NCBI GenBank assembly: GCA_009760885.1
Contig: CM019702.1
Location: 49,056,425 to 49,120,424 of the forward strand
Length of the DNA stretch: 64,000 bases
Origin: Achatina immaculata
Lineage: Eukaryota; Mollusca; Gastropoda; Stylommatophora; Achatinidae
Direction: 5' to 3'
This document shows, piece after piece, positions 22,452 through 37,400 of the stretch (the stretch's first letter is position 1; each line of letters starts with the position of its first letter). The notes under the pieces are model-generated. The model saw nothing but the letters and a program-made list of their open reading frames with translations. It did no database searches and was not told the DNA's origin. Both the position numbers and the translations under genes were made by a program.

Positions 22452-25400
22452 TCAGTGTGTTTTCTTTAAGTCTTTATAAGGCCCGTGCTGATTCTTGACG
22501 AGAGTGAAACTGTCAATAATCTGGCCTCCCTAAGAGAAAAAGAAATAGAAAAACATTTTTAAATCTTTTTTTTTTGCTTACTGGAACATTTATTTAAAGA
22601 GAGAAAAGTGAAATATTCTGGACACATTAAACGTCATGATAATTTAGAGAAGACCGTATTGGAAGGATACATAATAGGAAAAAGAAAAAGAGGAAGACCA
22701 AGACGAAGATGGCTGCAAGACATCGTTGACGATCTGGAAATGGACGCAACAGCAGCAGGCCATCTTGCTCACAACCGAGAGGCCTACAGGAGTGCTGTTT
22801 GGGAGGCAAAGTTCCGCAAGGGACATGCAAATGAATGAATGAATGAATGGAACATTTATCACACATTTATGTCAGTTTTGAGGACTTTATTATGAAAACT
22901 GCCCACTTGAAAGAAGCAGCTTTCAGTTTAAGTTCCTCTTCATCTTCTTCAGCTTCCCCGAAACCACGAGCTGGTGTTCTCTGCAGCCAATGTTGTGAAG
23001 GCATTGTGGCACAGCCCGTGGGCAGCTAGTTTTCAGTCCCAGAGTGCAGCTAAATAGCAGGAGGTGTGCAGTACTTCTTAAGCAGACTTCACCACCATGG
23101 GGACTATGGCAATCCCTGGCCCATTAGCCAGGCTATGCCCATTATTGGTGGTGGGGGGGGGCAAACGGAGATGTGGGACAGTGTCTTAGTCAGCAATAAT
23201 GACATGTCAGCTACGGTATTAAATTAAACATACATATAAGGTTTAAAAAAAAAAAAAGATATTATGTCTGCTCACACAATATACCATTCTGTGAACTGCA
23301 GTACAATCGGAAGGATGATTTGCATGGTGTGGTGGTGACAGACTCTCAAAGCATGCTTCGCAAGATAGAGGGGTCTGCTACATCAAGAATAGGTTCAGCT
23401 CTTGCAACAGTTCAGTGTGTCACTAGGCTGATGTGGATATATTGCCCAGGGCATGTGGCAGCAAATGACAATGAGATAGTCGACCATATTGCCCGTAACA
23501 CTATTGCAACAGACATGATTCCTATGGACAGAACAGATTAAAGTCTGTGGCTGAGAACTTGGTGCAGGAGGAGGAAAGGGCATGTGCTGATAATATCTAC
23601 GTATCTATAGATGATGAAAGACAGAGGTTTGAGGAGTGGGGAAGGAAGATCCAGGTGGCTGCCGGTAGAATTCGAGGTTGCCAGAACCAACAGCTGACTG
23701 GCACAAGTAGTGTTCATATTCTTCTTCTGTGGTTACTGAAAAAGAGAGCAGAGCATGTATGGATGTGCCCCAAGAGCGGTGATGCCAATTTTTAGATTCA
23801 AGATTCCAGAAGTCAGTTAAACATTTCAGTAATTTCCACACTTTACAAATTTTGTGTGTGTGTCAGGTTACTAAAAATCAATGGCAGGAGTCTACAGAAA
23901 CTGTCTTCAGTCAGTTCTAGAATGCTGGCAGCTTACATCCTGCCTGTTTGTGCCTTCTCTAGGTAGTGAACTACATACTCAGACAAAGAATATCATCGAC
24001 AGTTCTCTTCTCAGCAAAGTAAGAGAACAAATTTTGTAGGATTAGACCTTGAAAAAATCGTAGACAAAGCACTTTAGTGAGACGTGAGAGAAAGAAAAAT
24101 CACAAGAGAATTACCTAGGATTCGAACACGGACTCTGGTAGGACGAGCAGCCGTCTAGCCACGAGAGAACAGCGTACTATCGACTTAGCCAACTAGCACC
24201 CCAAATGGTCTTCATGTACATTTTTTTTTTCAAATTTTGATAAAGGCTTTTTCAGCCAAGGACATTACTTCTCTATATGAAAGTGTTTTAGTAAAGGACA
24301 TTACTTCTCTATATGAAAGTGTTTTAGTAAAGGACATTACTTCTCTATATGAAAGTGTTTTAGTAAATGACATTACTTCTCTATATGAAAGTGTTTTAGT
24401 AAAGGACATTACTTCTCTATATGAAAGTGTTTTGGTGACTCTGAAAATGTTTAATTTCCTTTCTTTTCATTTTCATTAATGAGCAAAGTTCTAAAGGTTA
24501 ACCAAGATCAAAAGACAACTACTAGAATTTTATATCACAAAATCTCAAGAAAATACTACAAAAAAGAGCCTGAATCATTACTTCAAAATAATGTTGCAAG
24601 TTTTTGTTTCACTACTTTGTGCTTTTATCACAGTCAAAAGTCCTGATTATCTTACTTTGTCATCTGACACTTGCTCTACATAAAGATGTGTTTTGTTCAA
24701 GAAATTCATGCGAGTGTAGCCATAATCACTTGAACGGAAGGCTGACCATGCTGGAGGATTCTTCTCAAAATATTCAACCCTTTCACTGCAGCCCTGAAAG
24801 TTAAACATGAAAAGAACTGTCATTGCAGTTTTGAATCTTCTACTACGGAGACTTACTAAAACTGTTTTGTGCTCGTTTTCTTTAAATGACAAGGGTGAAA
24901 ATGACAACAAAATTTATTAACATTATAGTTTTTACATCTCCAGTTTCAGTTTAGTAATGACAAACATATGCAACATATGCCTGTGAGACCTGGACACTTA
25001 ACAAAACAGCTGAGAAACACATAAATGCCTTTGAATGTAAATGCTACAGAAGAGTTCTCCAAATATCATGGACACAAAAAAGAACAAATATATCTATACT
25101 ACAAGAATTTAATATTGAAGAAGTTTGACTAGTAAAGAGGATTAAACAGAGAAAACTTAAATATTTTGGACACATTAAACGTCATGATAAATTAGAGAAG
25201 ACCGTACTGGAAGGATACATAATGGGAAAAAGAAAGAGAGGAAGACCAAAGCGAAGATGGCTGCAAGACATCGTTGACGATCTGCAAATGGATGCAGCAG
25301 CAGCAGGCCATCTTGCTCACAACCGAGAGGCCTACAGGAGTGCTGTTTGGGAGGCAAAGTTCCGCAAGGGACATGCAAATGAATGAATGAATGACCAAAA

Positions 25401-28400
25401 AAATATTGCTGTAATTATATAACAAAAAGAAACTGAAAAGAAATGATATGGTAAAATGAAAAGATAGATGTTATTTTAAAAAAACAAATGTACAAAAGTT
25501 CAGAGAAAACAACTGAAAAAAAAAAAACACTGCTGAAAAATTTGATGACTGCATCAATATGGGAAAGCATTGAACCCAGTTAAGGCAAAATAATAAAAAA
25601 CAAAATAACAGGAGCCAGTTAAAAAAAATATAATTATTAGAAAAGGTGTATGGCAGATGACCTTGTGGCTGAGCTCCAGAGTGTAGCAGACCAAGAGAGA
25701 AACATCAGACTGAGTTGTAGAAATTTTTGACATAATCTGCTTAATTTGACATTATGACATGAACTGATGATAACAATGGCAAAAGTATGAAACAAAGAAG
25801 GTCTTCAAAGGATCTGCATTTGCAAGGAGATGATATTGGAAAACTGTAGCCACAATTGAATGAAAAAAAATAGCAGAGGAAAACAATGAAAGGTGATAAT
25901 AATTATCCTTACAATATGGCTGGAATACAACCTAAAAAATGGAAACCTCTGCAACCAAGACTGCTAGAAACATCTACATCACTTGGAATATTATGACAAT
26001 TTATGTATGTGCTCCTGAACTTACTGCTGAGCCTGTTATGATGTGTGTAATGCCACGAGGGTCTGTGTATGGCTTGTCATAGCTTCCATTTTTCACCTGT
26101 TTAAAAAAAAAGAAAAGTTTACAATTAGCTTCTTTCTCACACTTTTGGAGAAGAAAACAATGATATGTGTATTTTTTTTAAAGTAGTAAATGTGATTTGT
26201 TTATTTTTTTTAAAAGTAATACAATAATATAGCCAACTATCACAATTTACCCAGCTTTGCATTATGCTGGCTAGAAACGTTATTTGTCAGCTAAATCTGT
26301 GCGCTTCTGTACTAGACTCCACTGGCATTAAAGAAGCTAAGTCTTACCTCCATGTTGTAGACCGGCCACAGCCGCTCGTATGAATGCTCATGTGCCCAGA
26401 TGGCAACATCAACGCCCATTTCATAAAAAAGATCCTCCAGCCCCTGTATCCTCAGTGCCGGAACTCCAACACGCACCTTTGGAAATAAGCAAAGAAGTTA
26501 TTGGTAAAAGAATCTCAGCAACTTCTTCACATCTATATCTGTTGTTATTGCTATATTTTTGTTGGTGTATATACTGTATGAACATACAGAAGAAAAAAGA
26601 GAGAGAAATAAAATTGTAAGGAACTGAAGAGATGGAAATAAATGTGTGATGTGCAAACAAGAAAACAGAGACTTGCAACTGAAGAAATGTACATTTTCAC
26701 TTTATATTTAAATATTTGGCTTTTGTTAAGTTTTCCCAAAAAACTGTAAAAAACAGCATTTACCAATTTACTATGGAATTCTGGAGCAAGATTTCCTGGA
26801 TCAATTAAAAAGAAATTATGGCAAACAAATGAAATTTTAAATAAATAACTCATACCAAACTCTCATGGCTTGTACAGTCATCATTGTCATTGTTTGAACA
26901 GTACATAGGACGATGGCCAAAAGTGACAATCCATGGTCTCTTTGCTCTGTTCTCAGGCATGTTGGCTTCCTGGTTATAACATAAAATAATAAAATATTTG
27001 AGGCTCACAAAGCTGAAGGCAGAAAGAACTGAATAAAACAGCCACATAAAGTAACAGTACCAGTGAGGTGTACAATGTATGGGTACAAAGACCGAGTTGT
27101 AAAAATTAGTAAGAGCAGCCTCCTTCAATCATTTCTTCACATATGATGATTCACTCTTGAAGCAAGACCAGTCTTTATAGAACACTTAGCCTGCCATTCT
27201 TTTTTTTTTTTTTCATACCCTTTTCTCATGCAGAAATTTCCCTTCACCTTGTCTAGGTAGATGGGTTGATAACTCATGACATGTTTTCATTTGGTAATGG
27301 AGCACTCCCAAGATTCTGGGTCAAAGCCATATATCTTCATATATCATTGCACATAACTGCAGATGAGGTTGTGAACCAATCTTCTTGTCAGATGTTGACT
27401 GCCCATAAAGAATTCTTCAAGAATGCATCAATGTCAATTCAGTGTGTATCACCAGTTCAAAGTAGTCTGTGTGATGTAATAATCTGGTGGTACAGGGTAC
27501 AACTTCCAACAGTGGGATTTTTTTTCTGATACGCAAAAAAAAAAGGCCCCAGGGTTCATCCAGCCTCTAAAAATGGCTGCCAGAGAAATCTAGGAGGATA
27601 AATGCAGCTAAGCATGATATTAACCACATCACACTTTCATGTGCTGAAGGTCTTGAAAATATGGCCCTGACACCATATCCCCACTACGCTTTAATGGCAT
27701 GGAAGCAGGGGTTTTACCTTTGTCTTTACCTGTGCTATGTAAGAAAAATATATATGGTTTAAATTCCAACACGGTGACAGTACTTCTGCAATGACAACCC
27801 GTTTTCCCAAGAAACAGCAAGAATGTATGTTAGGATGATACTGACGCGTTCTGAAATATTACTCTAATGCTGAGAACAGTCCACTGCAGGCTGAGATCCA
27901 TCTATACCAGGAGCTGAAAATTGGCCCAACAGATCTAAGTGCCTGCGGCAAAGAGCACCAGACACCGCATCACATCCTCCAGAGTTGCCAGCTACACAAC
28001 CCACTCAGACAAAGGACCTAGCCAGACTCCAACCCACTGCAGAAGCTCCATGGCAATGCTGTAAACCTGAGATGAGCTGATGCATTTGTGAGAAAGACGG
28101 ATGTCGATGTTTGAGCAAATGATGAGACAAAAAAGAAGACTATAAATGCAACAATTTAAAACAGTAAAAAAAAGTACCATCATCTTACTGTCAGGTCCTT
28201 TTTGAGCCAGTCATACTGGTCAAATATTTGCCAGTAACCAAGGTATGGAAAGTACAAGAACTCTGTTGATATGGAGATGAAGTGAACAGGGCCCATGTTG
28301 AAACTATAGTACATCTTTTCATTGTCATTTGGCATGTTAAATCTAGCTCTGTAGTGGGAGAAGTTGCTGTGAAGGCAAATAATGATTATATTTTGATCTA

Positions 28401-31400
28401 CTTGTTCAGTTCAGTTAAAACATAGAATCCAGTTCACAATTATATGCACATCAACAAATTTCTTTCACATAATGACTGTGTGACTGTCCATAAGAACATA
28501 TATAATCATATTCACACTGAAGATATGAAACTCATAAAATATGCTATATGCAAAATTTTCTTATAAAAACTTCAAAAACTTTACACAATTCTTTACATCC
28601 AGCCTCTTCCTCTTTTCTGCATTTCTGTGAGAAGAATAAAACTGGCCTAGTGTAGACAAGCTTGCTGGAACTCTCCCATTTACCACTTCAGTTATAAGTC
28701 TAAAAGCTTCTTGAGACATTTCTTCTTTTACCACTTCAGTTTTAATCTAAAAACTTCTTGAGACATTTCTTCTTTTACCTCTTCAGTTTTAATCTAAAAA
28801 CTTCTTGAGACATTTCTTCTTTTACCACTTCAGTTTTAATCTAAAAACTTCTTGAGACATTTCTTCTTTTACCTCTTCAGTTTTAATCTAAAAATTTCTT
28901 GAGACATTTCTTCTTTTACCTCTTCAGTTATAACCTAAAAGCTAATTCAGACATTTCTTCTTTTACCACTTCAGTAATGGCCTAAAAGCTTGCTGGAACA
29001 GTCCCACTTTTTAAAACCACTTCAGTTTTAACTCTTTCACACCAAAGCAACACCGGCAAGGCTAGTAGTTAGTGCACACCTATGCAAATCAATGCTCACA
29101 ATGATATTCAGGCAAAATCTAAATAAAAGTAAAAATAGCACATTTCTAACCCAACCATAATTTTTAAATTATGAGCATACAGTAACTTTCTTCTAGTTTA
29201 TTTCTACCAAAATTTTTCATCAAAATTTATTCTGGCAGTGAACGGAAATTAATTCACAAGTGAATTAGTTAACCGAGGGGCAGAGTACCTAGGACAGATT
29301 GTCCTACCTTCCATAAGGTACTGAAGCATCTCAGCCATAGCCTCTCATTACCAGGTCTAGAGACTCCCGTGGAGTCAATGCTGGGTTTATCAGTGCAGAT
29401 TGCTTACATGTGGCAACCTCTACATCACTGTTTCCTCGAAGTTGCGTGGCTGTGTGGCCACGCACAGAAAAAAATCATACAGGGCACAACACTTTTGGAG
29501 CCATGCAAAAAGAAAAATGAAACTGCTACTTTTACTTTCCAGTTTCCAGATGTTACTCTGTGCAATAATTGCGATCAAGAAAAATGCAGTGATAGTACAT
29601 GTTTTTTCCTTTACTGTTTCTTTCTTGTTGAGAAGTGACTCTCAGATCGGATGTTTCAACTGGTCTTTTATCACTTGGTTTCGATAGTACTGTAGCAGAA
29701 CTGTGATGAGGCAAGTGGGTACACAGAGAATGTCTCTCTCTCTCTCTCTGAACCTTAAGTGCCCAGGGCACATGGGGCTTCCGCAAGGGTTTTCCACAAA
29801 TGCCTGTCCTTCACCTTTTTTTCTGCTCTTGCCCAGGTGAGCCCTCTATTGCTCAACATCCTTTCTGTTGTTCTTCTCCATGTCTCTTTTGGTCTACCCT
29901 TACTTCTGCTCCCCTGTGGTGTCCATCTTAGTGCTATTTTTGGTAGTGAGTTGTCAGTCATTCAGAGCACATGTCCCAACCATTGCCAGCGTCTTTCCTC
30001 AATAATTGTTGTCAGTGGTTTCATCTGCATTTCTGCTAATAAGATGTTATTTCTTATAGTGTTTGGCCAAAATATTTTTCTAATTCTTCGTAAACATTTA
30101 GTCTGGAAAGAATTCAACTTGTTTTCTATGGTTTTGGTGATTTTCCAGCATTCGCTTCCATAGAGTAGTACACTTAGAACATTACTCTTAAATATCCTGA
30201 TTTTCATATTTATGCTTAGTTTTTTTTATTTCCATATATTCTGCAGCATTGCAAAAGCCTGGTTTGCTCTAGTAAGTCTGCTGTTGATGTCCTCTGTGTT
30301 GTCTCCATTTTCTACTACTCTGCTGCCAAGGTATACAAATTCGTTGACCTCCTCCACTAACTTGTTATCTACTCTGAGTACATTTCTGTTGTTCACATTT
30401 TGCTTCATTAACTTTGTCTTTCCTACGTTGATCTTTAGTCCTATGTTGTTTGCACTCTGAGTTAGCTTGTTTATTTTATCTTGCATATCTTTGTGACTGC
30501 TTGATAACAGACAAATGTCGTCCGCAAAGTCAAGGTCCTCCAGCACTGTGTCAAGGGTCCATTGTAATCCTCTGCGTTTGTCTGATGTTGCCTCCTTCAT
30601 TAACCAGTCTACTGCCAAGATAAATAATGTTGGTGATAGTACACATCCCTGTTTCACTCCTGTTTGTACCCTAAAGCTGCTGGAGGTATGTTCTCCACAG
30701 ATAACTTTGCACTGAAAACCCTCGTATAGGGCTTTGATTACATTAACTATTTTATGGGGGAGGCCATGCCATCTTAGGATTTTCCACAGTGCATCTCTGT
30801 TGACACTGTCAAAGGCTTTCTCAAAATCTATGAATAATGCATATGTTACACAGAGAATGTAGGGTAATTAAAATATGCTGTTCAAAAAAAAGAAATGCAA
30901 CAAATACGATGATGCGATTTAAATTGAAGTTTGCTGATCAGATAAGGGAAAATTGCCTGAAACGTTCAATTGGACATCAACTTCACTTGCTGACCTGAAT
31001 TGTACTCAGCAGATGGATTCATGAGCACAGAAAAGTGACACTTGTCAAAACACCATTTCTGACATTAGCTCATGACAGGTTCACGAGAGTCCTGTGTAAC
31101 TTACTGAATGCAAAACTCACTGACCATATTATTGAATGCCTATAAAACATTGATGCCCCTCGAATCAATTCATGTGAAAATTCAATGCGCAAATATGGCT
31201 CATCTCACTACAGAACAATGACTCATCATCACTGGACGTCTACAGACTGGACAGTCACAAAGCGTAGTGGCCAGACAATTTAATGTGGTTAGAAGCATCA
31301 TTAGTCGCCTTTAGAGAAAGTGGCTCAGTTGCAGACCGGCCGCTTAGTGGAAGACCCATAGTCAAAACTCTTGCTGAACACCGCTTCATATGGCTGCGTC

Positions 31401-34400
31401 ACCTTAGGAATCGATTTGCACCTGAATTCTCAACAGTCAAGTCAATGACAGCAGCTCGTTGAATTTCAGATCAAACGGTCAGGAACTGGCTGCACAACGC
31501 TGGTCTTTGGACCAGAAGACCCTACAGAAGTCCTGTTCTTACGGACCGGCATCACCAGAAATGACTGCAGTGGGTGAACCAGCATCGTCAACGGACCACT
31601 GTGAATGATTGGAGAAGAGTTTGGTTTAGTGATGAATCATTCTTTCTGCTCCAGCGACACGATGGACGAAGAAGAGTTTACCGCAGAGTTCATGAGCGCT
31701 ACACCTAGAACTGCGTGGATGAGGCTCCTCCACATGGTGGTGGAGGTGTACTGGTGTGGGGGACGATCAACTTCATGGGAAGAAGTGACCTGGTGCAAAC
31801 TGAAGGACGCCTGAACGAAACATCGCTGAAATTCTTCATCCTCATGTCCTTTCACTTCTGGCTGCACCAGGGTCAATTTTTCAACAGGATAATGCTCAAC
31901 CTCATGTGCCACAACTCACCACCCAGTTCCTCATTGACAAAAACATCCAGACCATTCGGTGGCCATCCACGTCATCAGACATGAACCCAACAGAACACTT
32001 ATGGGATGAACTTAACAGACAAGTCCACCAGCGAGACGTGGCACCAACCAATCTCCGACAGTTATCACTTGCATTGTGGGAAGAGTGGGTAGCCATCCCA
32101 CAACAACAGATCCAATGGCTAATTGGATCCATGTCAAGGAGATGTCGTTCTCTGATACAGGCCAAAGGAGGCCATACACCTTACTGAAATGGAGACCTGA
32201 GTTGCAAAGAATAAAAGTCCAAACCAAATTTAATGAACATCATTTCATTGTTAAAGTCTTAAAGTTTCTTCATGCCAAGATTGAAACATTAATTCCGTAA
32301 AATACAATTTTTATACAAGTTTGAAATTTGGTGTCCATTACAACTACAGTAGTGTTGCGTTTCTTTTTTTGAACAGTACAATAATTAAAATAAATGGGCA
32401 CATGAATTTTTACCGGGGCGTAGAAAAGGAGAAAAGTCCACTGAGCTGCTCAGGTATGCAAATCTGCAAATTGATCTTGGTAACTAACACCAAACGTCAT
32501 GAGCTATGACCACCAACATTAGAGCCATCTTGTTTTTTTTTTTTTTAAATAGCAGTAGATTTACTATCACTGTGGAAAGGCGCAAAATTGTGTGGAACTC
32601 AAGTATGTGTTTTTATAGTGTTCAAACTAGTACTGACAAAGACTCTTGCATCCCGTGTCCTATACTTTTCAAGCATAAATTTAGGTGGCTAGAGGTTTCA
32701 ATGAGAATGTCATCTTTAAAAGTGAAAGCAACTCTGTTCTAACCCATAATTAGATGGCCAGATAGCAAAGTGTGGGACTGGGATATTAGGTCTGTCGTCC
32801 TATCACCCTAATTTAATCTTGTATTGTTTGGTAAACTGAGCTTTTTTTTTTAACAGTGTCTGTAAATTATTCTTGATAGGATAAACTGACCCTCAGACAA
32901 CCAGGACGTCCATAATTTCTTTATTCATGAGCTTTTTAAGCTCTAGGAGGGTATTTCAGGAGAGAAGGAAACAAGTATGGATGAGAGTACTACCTGAGTT
33001 TAAAGTTCAAACGAGCTGTCAGATTTGCAGTAGAGATGTTGGCAGACAAGACTGGAAGTAGAATCTAGAGTCTAAGTTCACACTGCGCTGCACGCTAAAA
33101 ATCTGGAGGTGATTATTCCATAGTATACTGTTCGTACTGTTGGATCTATAACATTCCATCAAATTCTTACAGACTTGACATAAGGCGAGTTTATGCTTCA
33201 ATGAACCCATAGTAGGTCAAATATGATAGGATAAATAACTATGTAAATAAATAAATACTGTCACTGAATAAGTCAAATAAATAATCATTGCAATTAACTA
33301 AATACCAGTAACTGAAAAGTACAGCAGGTTTATCCTGTTATGAAATGTACAGACCTTTAATCTCTCTCTCTCTGTGCATGTGTGCGTGCGTGCGTGTGTG
33401 TGATTTATATACATTATTATGCACATTTCCCCCGTGTGGTACCCAGGATCTGCAAAGAATAGGACCACTGTACCCTACCACGCATGATCGTAAAAGGCGA
33501 CTAAGGAGGGTTCGGCACAGGGCCAGCAACCCTATCTGGTAAAAAAACTATCAGACTGCTACAGAAACGGAAGCAAGGGAAAAACAAATGCAGGTGGAAG
33601 GAGAAATGCATATCAGGAAACTGAGCTCATGAAGGTTGCGGATGAAAGCCAGCCACTGGAAGTCCCCAGCCCGACTGCAGACCTCCTGGAACCTAAACAC
33701 AAGATGCAAATAGGCAGCTGGAATGTAAGAACTCTAAACCAGACTGGAAAACTAGCACAAACCATCAAGGAAATGCACAGATACAAACTAGACATACTAG
33801 GAATACAAGAAGCAAGATGGACAGGACAAGGCAGAAGGAAATTAACAACACAGCACACAGAAGATACAATAATATGGTCAGGTAAAGAAGATCTTCATGA
33901 AGGAGGAGTAGCATTGATTATAACAAAAGAAGCATCAAGAGCACTGCTGAAATGGACCCCAATAAATGAGAGATTATTATATGCACGGTTCAACTCAAGA
34001 TTCATGAAGCTGTCTATTATAGTTTGTTATGCACCAACAGAAGCAGCTGAAGAGGAATTAAAAGAAGATTTTTACAACAGCCTCCAAGCCACAGTAGAAA
34101 CAATACCCAAGCATGATATGCTACTCATCTTGGGCGACTTCAATGCAAAAGTAGGTGAAGGAAATGAAGATAGAAGAAGAATCATGGGAAGAGAAGGAAT
34201 CGGAGAAATAAATGAAAATGGAGAAAGACTGTGCAGTTTCTGTGAAGAAAACATGATGACCATCGGAGGGACAATTTTCCAACACAAAAACATCCATAAG
34301 GTGACTTGGAGGTCACCAGATAAAACCACAGAAAACCAAATCGATCACATACTAATAAACAACAAGTGGAAACGGTCACTACAAGATGTGCGAGCAAGGA

Positions 34401-37400
34401 AAGGAGCAGATGTAGGAAGTGATCACAACCTTCTGGTAGCAAAAATAAAACTAAAATTAAGGAAAGCCAAAATCGGAGAACACAGAAATTTACATTTGGA
34501 TACAAAAAAAACTGATAGACCAGCAAACAAGAAATGAATTCTCAATAGTACTTAAGAACCGCTTCAGTGTCCTACAAGACGAAGCAGAAATGTCCATATT
34601 AGAGTTCAATAAAACACTACAGGAAACAGCAAAAGAGGTGCTGGGATATCAGAAAAGGAGAAAAGAGGAATGGATAAGCAAGACCACATGGGAAAAGATA
34701 GAGCAAAGAAAAGAAATCAAGAAAAAATTACTGAACACCAAATCACAACGGCTTAAAGAACGAGTTTTAAGTAATTATGCACAAAAAGACAAAGAAGTGA
34801 AGGAATCATGCCATCAAGATAAATGTCAATATTATGACAACTTAGCAGAAACAGCAGAGAAAGCAGCATATACAAATGACATGAAAACCATATATAAAAT
34901 CACAAAGCAGATGACAGGTAACTTCAACATAAGATGTGAAAGTGCAGTAAGAACACAAAATGGACAACTGGTCAGTGGAGAAAGAGAAAAAATTGAAAGA
35001 TGGAGGGAACACTTTAACACCCTACTAAACAGAACACAAGCAGCACAAACAATAGACATACCTGAAGCAAAAACGGAACTAAACATCAATACAGGACCAA
35101 TAACAATAAATGAAGTAAAGGAGGCGATAAAGAAGCTAAAATCAGACAGGGCACCAGGTGAAGAGGAAGTGACTGCGGAGATGTTGAAAGCAGAAGAAAC
35201 AGAAACACCAAAACAACTTTGCTGGATATTACAACAAATTTGGGATCTAGAAAAAGCCCCAGAGGAGTGGAAAACTGGGCTTATAGTAAAACTACCAAAG
35301 AAGGGTGACCTCAGAGATTGCGGGAACTGGAGAGGCATTACCCTACTGCCACTCACCAGTAAAGTATTTTGCAGAATAATCATCAACAGAATTGTACCAG
35401 CACTTGAGGAAAAACTTCAGAGAGAGCAGGCAGGATTTAGGAAAGGAAGATCATGCATAGACCACATATTTGTACTTAGACAAATATTAGAACAGGCAAA
35501 TGAGTGGCATAGCACAACATATGCATTATTCATAGATTTTGAGAAAGCCTTTGACAGTGTCAACAGAGATGCACTGTGGAAAATCCTAAGATGGCATGGC
35601 CTCCCCCATAAAATAGTTAATGTAATCAAAGCCCTATACGAGGGTTTTCAGTGCAAAGTTATCTGTGGAGAACATACCTCCAGCAGCTTTAGGGTACAAA
35701 CAGGAGTGAAACAGGGATGTGTACTATCACCAACATTATTTATCTTGGCAGTAGACTGGTTGATGAAGGAGGCAACATCGGACAAACGCAGAGGATTACA
35801 ATGGACCCCTGACACAGTGCTGGAGGACCTTGACTTTGCGGACGACATTTGTCAAGCAGTCACAAAGATATGCAAGATAAAATAAACAAGCTAACTCAGA
35901 ATGCAAACAACATAGGACTAAAGATCAACGTAGGAAAGACAAAGTTAATGAAGCAAAATGTGAACAACAGAAATGTACTCAGAGTAGATAACAAGTTAGT
36001 GGAGGAGGTCAACGAATTTGTATACATTGGCAGCAGAGTAGTAGAAAATGGAGACAGCACAGAGGACATCAACAGCAGACTTACTAGAGCAAACCAGGCT
36101 TTTGCAATGCTGCAGACTATATGGAAATAAAAAAAACTAAGCATAAATATGAAAATTAGGATATTTAAGAGTAATGTTCTAAGTGTACTACTCTATGGAA
36201 GTGAATGCTGGAAAATCACCAAAACCATAGAAAACAAGTTGAATTCTTTCCAGACTAAATGTTTACGAAAAATTAGAAAAATACTTTGGCCAAACACCAT
36301 AAGAAATAACATCTTATTAGCAGAAATGCAGATGAAACCACTGACAACAATTATTGAGGAAAGACGCTGGCGATGGTTGGGACATGTGCTCTGAATGACT
36401 GACAACTCACTACCAAAAATAGCACTAAGATGGACACCACAGGGGAGCAGAAGTAAGGGTAGACCAAAAGAGACATGGAGAAGAACAACAGAAAGGATGT
36501 TGAGCAATAGAGGGCTCACCTGGGCAAGAGCAGAAAAAAAGGCGAAGGACAGGCATTTGTGGAAAACCCTTGTGGAAGCCCTATGTGCCCTAGGCACTTA
36601 AGGCTCAGAGAGAGAGAGAGATTATGCACATTTGCACACACAATATTTTTTGCACATGAACTAAACATTTTGCACACAGACCGCAAACCCTTAGAAGGAA
36701 CATTGCTCTGCACTACTGCACCTAAAACTGTACCTAACTGTTGTGCCCCTCTTTGCAGAATTGATTTTGGTTGTGAGCAGAACCAGTGGTATAACTGCAC
36801 AGAGGAGGAAGGTGGGTCTCTCTTTAGTATGAGAGGTGCAACCAGGCGCAAACCAATCAAAAGCTCCCAAATGCAGAAGTTGGATGCACTGGACTGAAGC
36901 TTGACGAAACAGTGCAACTCAACTAGTTGATGATAAATTGGTTAACCTGCACCTTCCAAAATAGGTCACTGAAATGGATCACTACCAAGTTATTTCAAAT
37001 CTGCCATAAGATACTTATCTTACATTACTGCTAATTCAGCACTGAACTTAGCATGAAGATTACAGTCTTAAACTTACTATGCATTTTCATGATTTCCAAC
37101 GCAAGTCATGTAAGGTAAAGTAGCTGCCAATGGCTCTATCTGCTGCATGAATGTATCTCCAACTCTTCCGTTGTCCTGAAAAGTTCAGCGAAGTGCATAT
37201 TCTCAGACCAGCAGACCAGGTAAAAAACATATAATATTTCCCTGACCTGACTGTGAATCTATGCATCTTCTGACTACGTCTGAAGGTCAGCCTAAACTGT
37301 AATGGTGTAAGTTCACTAACAATGTAAAACAGTGTAAAAAAGTGACTTTTAGTATGACTAAAGATACTTATCATGATGACAAGAATCAGCATGGTACATC

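Noticed and set aside
24237..24479. 80-codon ORF with repeated KDITSLYESVLV
   Set aside because: An open frame produced by a 36-bp minisatellite inside an ACP7-B intron.
28670..29030. CRISPR-like or regulatory repeat array
   Set aside because: Repeats are contiguous with no unique spacers, in a eukaryotic intron; an ordinary minisatellite.
33629..35885. Long plus-strand ORFs as host genes (endonuclease/exonuclease-like and reverse-transcriptase-like)
   Set aside because: They form the two domains of one RTE LINE bounded by a 13-bp target duplication; proteins of this kind are often misnamed as host genes.
33629..36601. Three further RTE-1 C-terminal ORFs as separate genes
   Set aside because: They are successive pieces of one reading frame broken by a frameshift and two nonsense codons.
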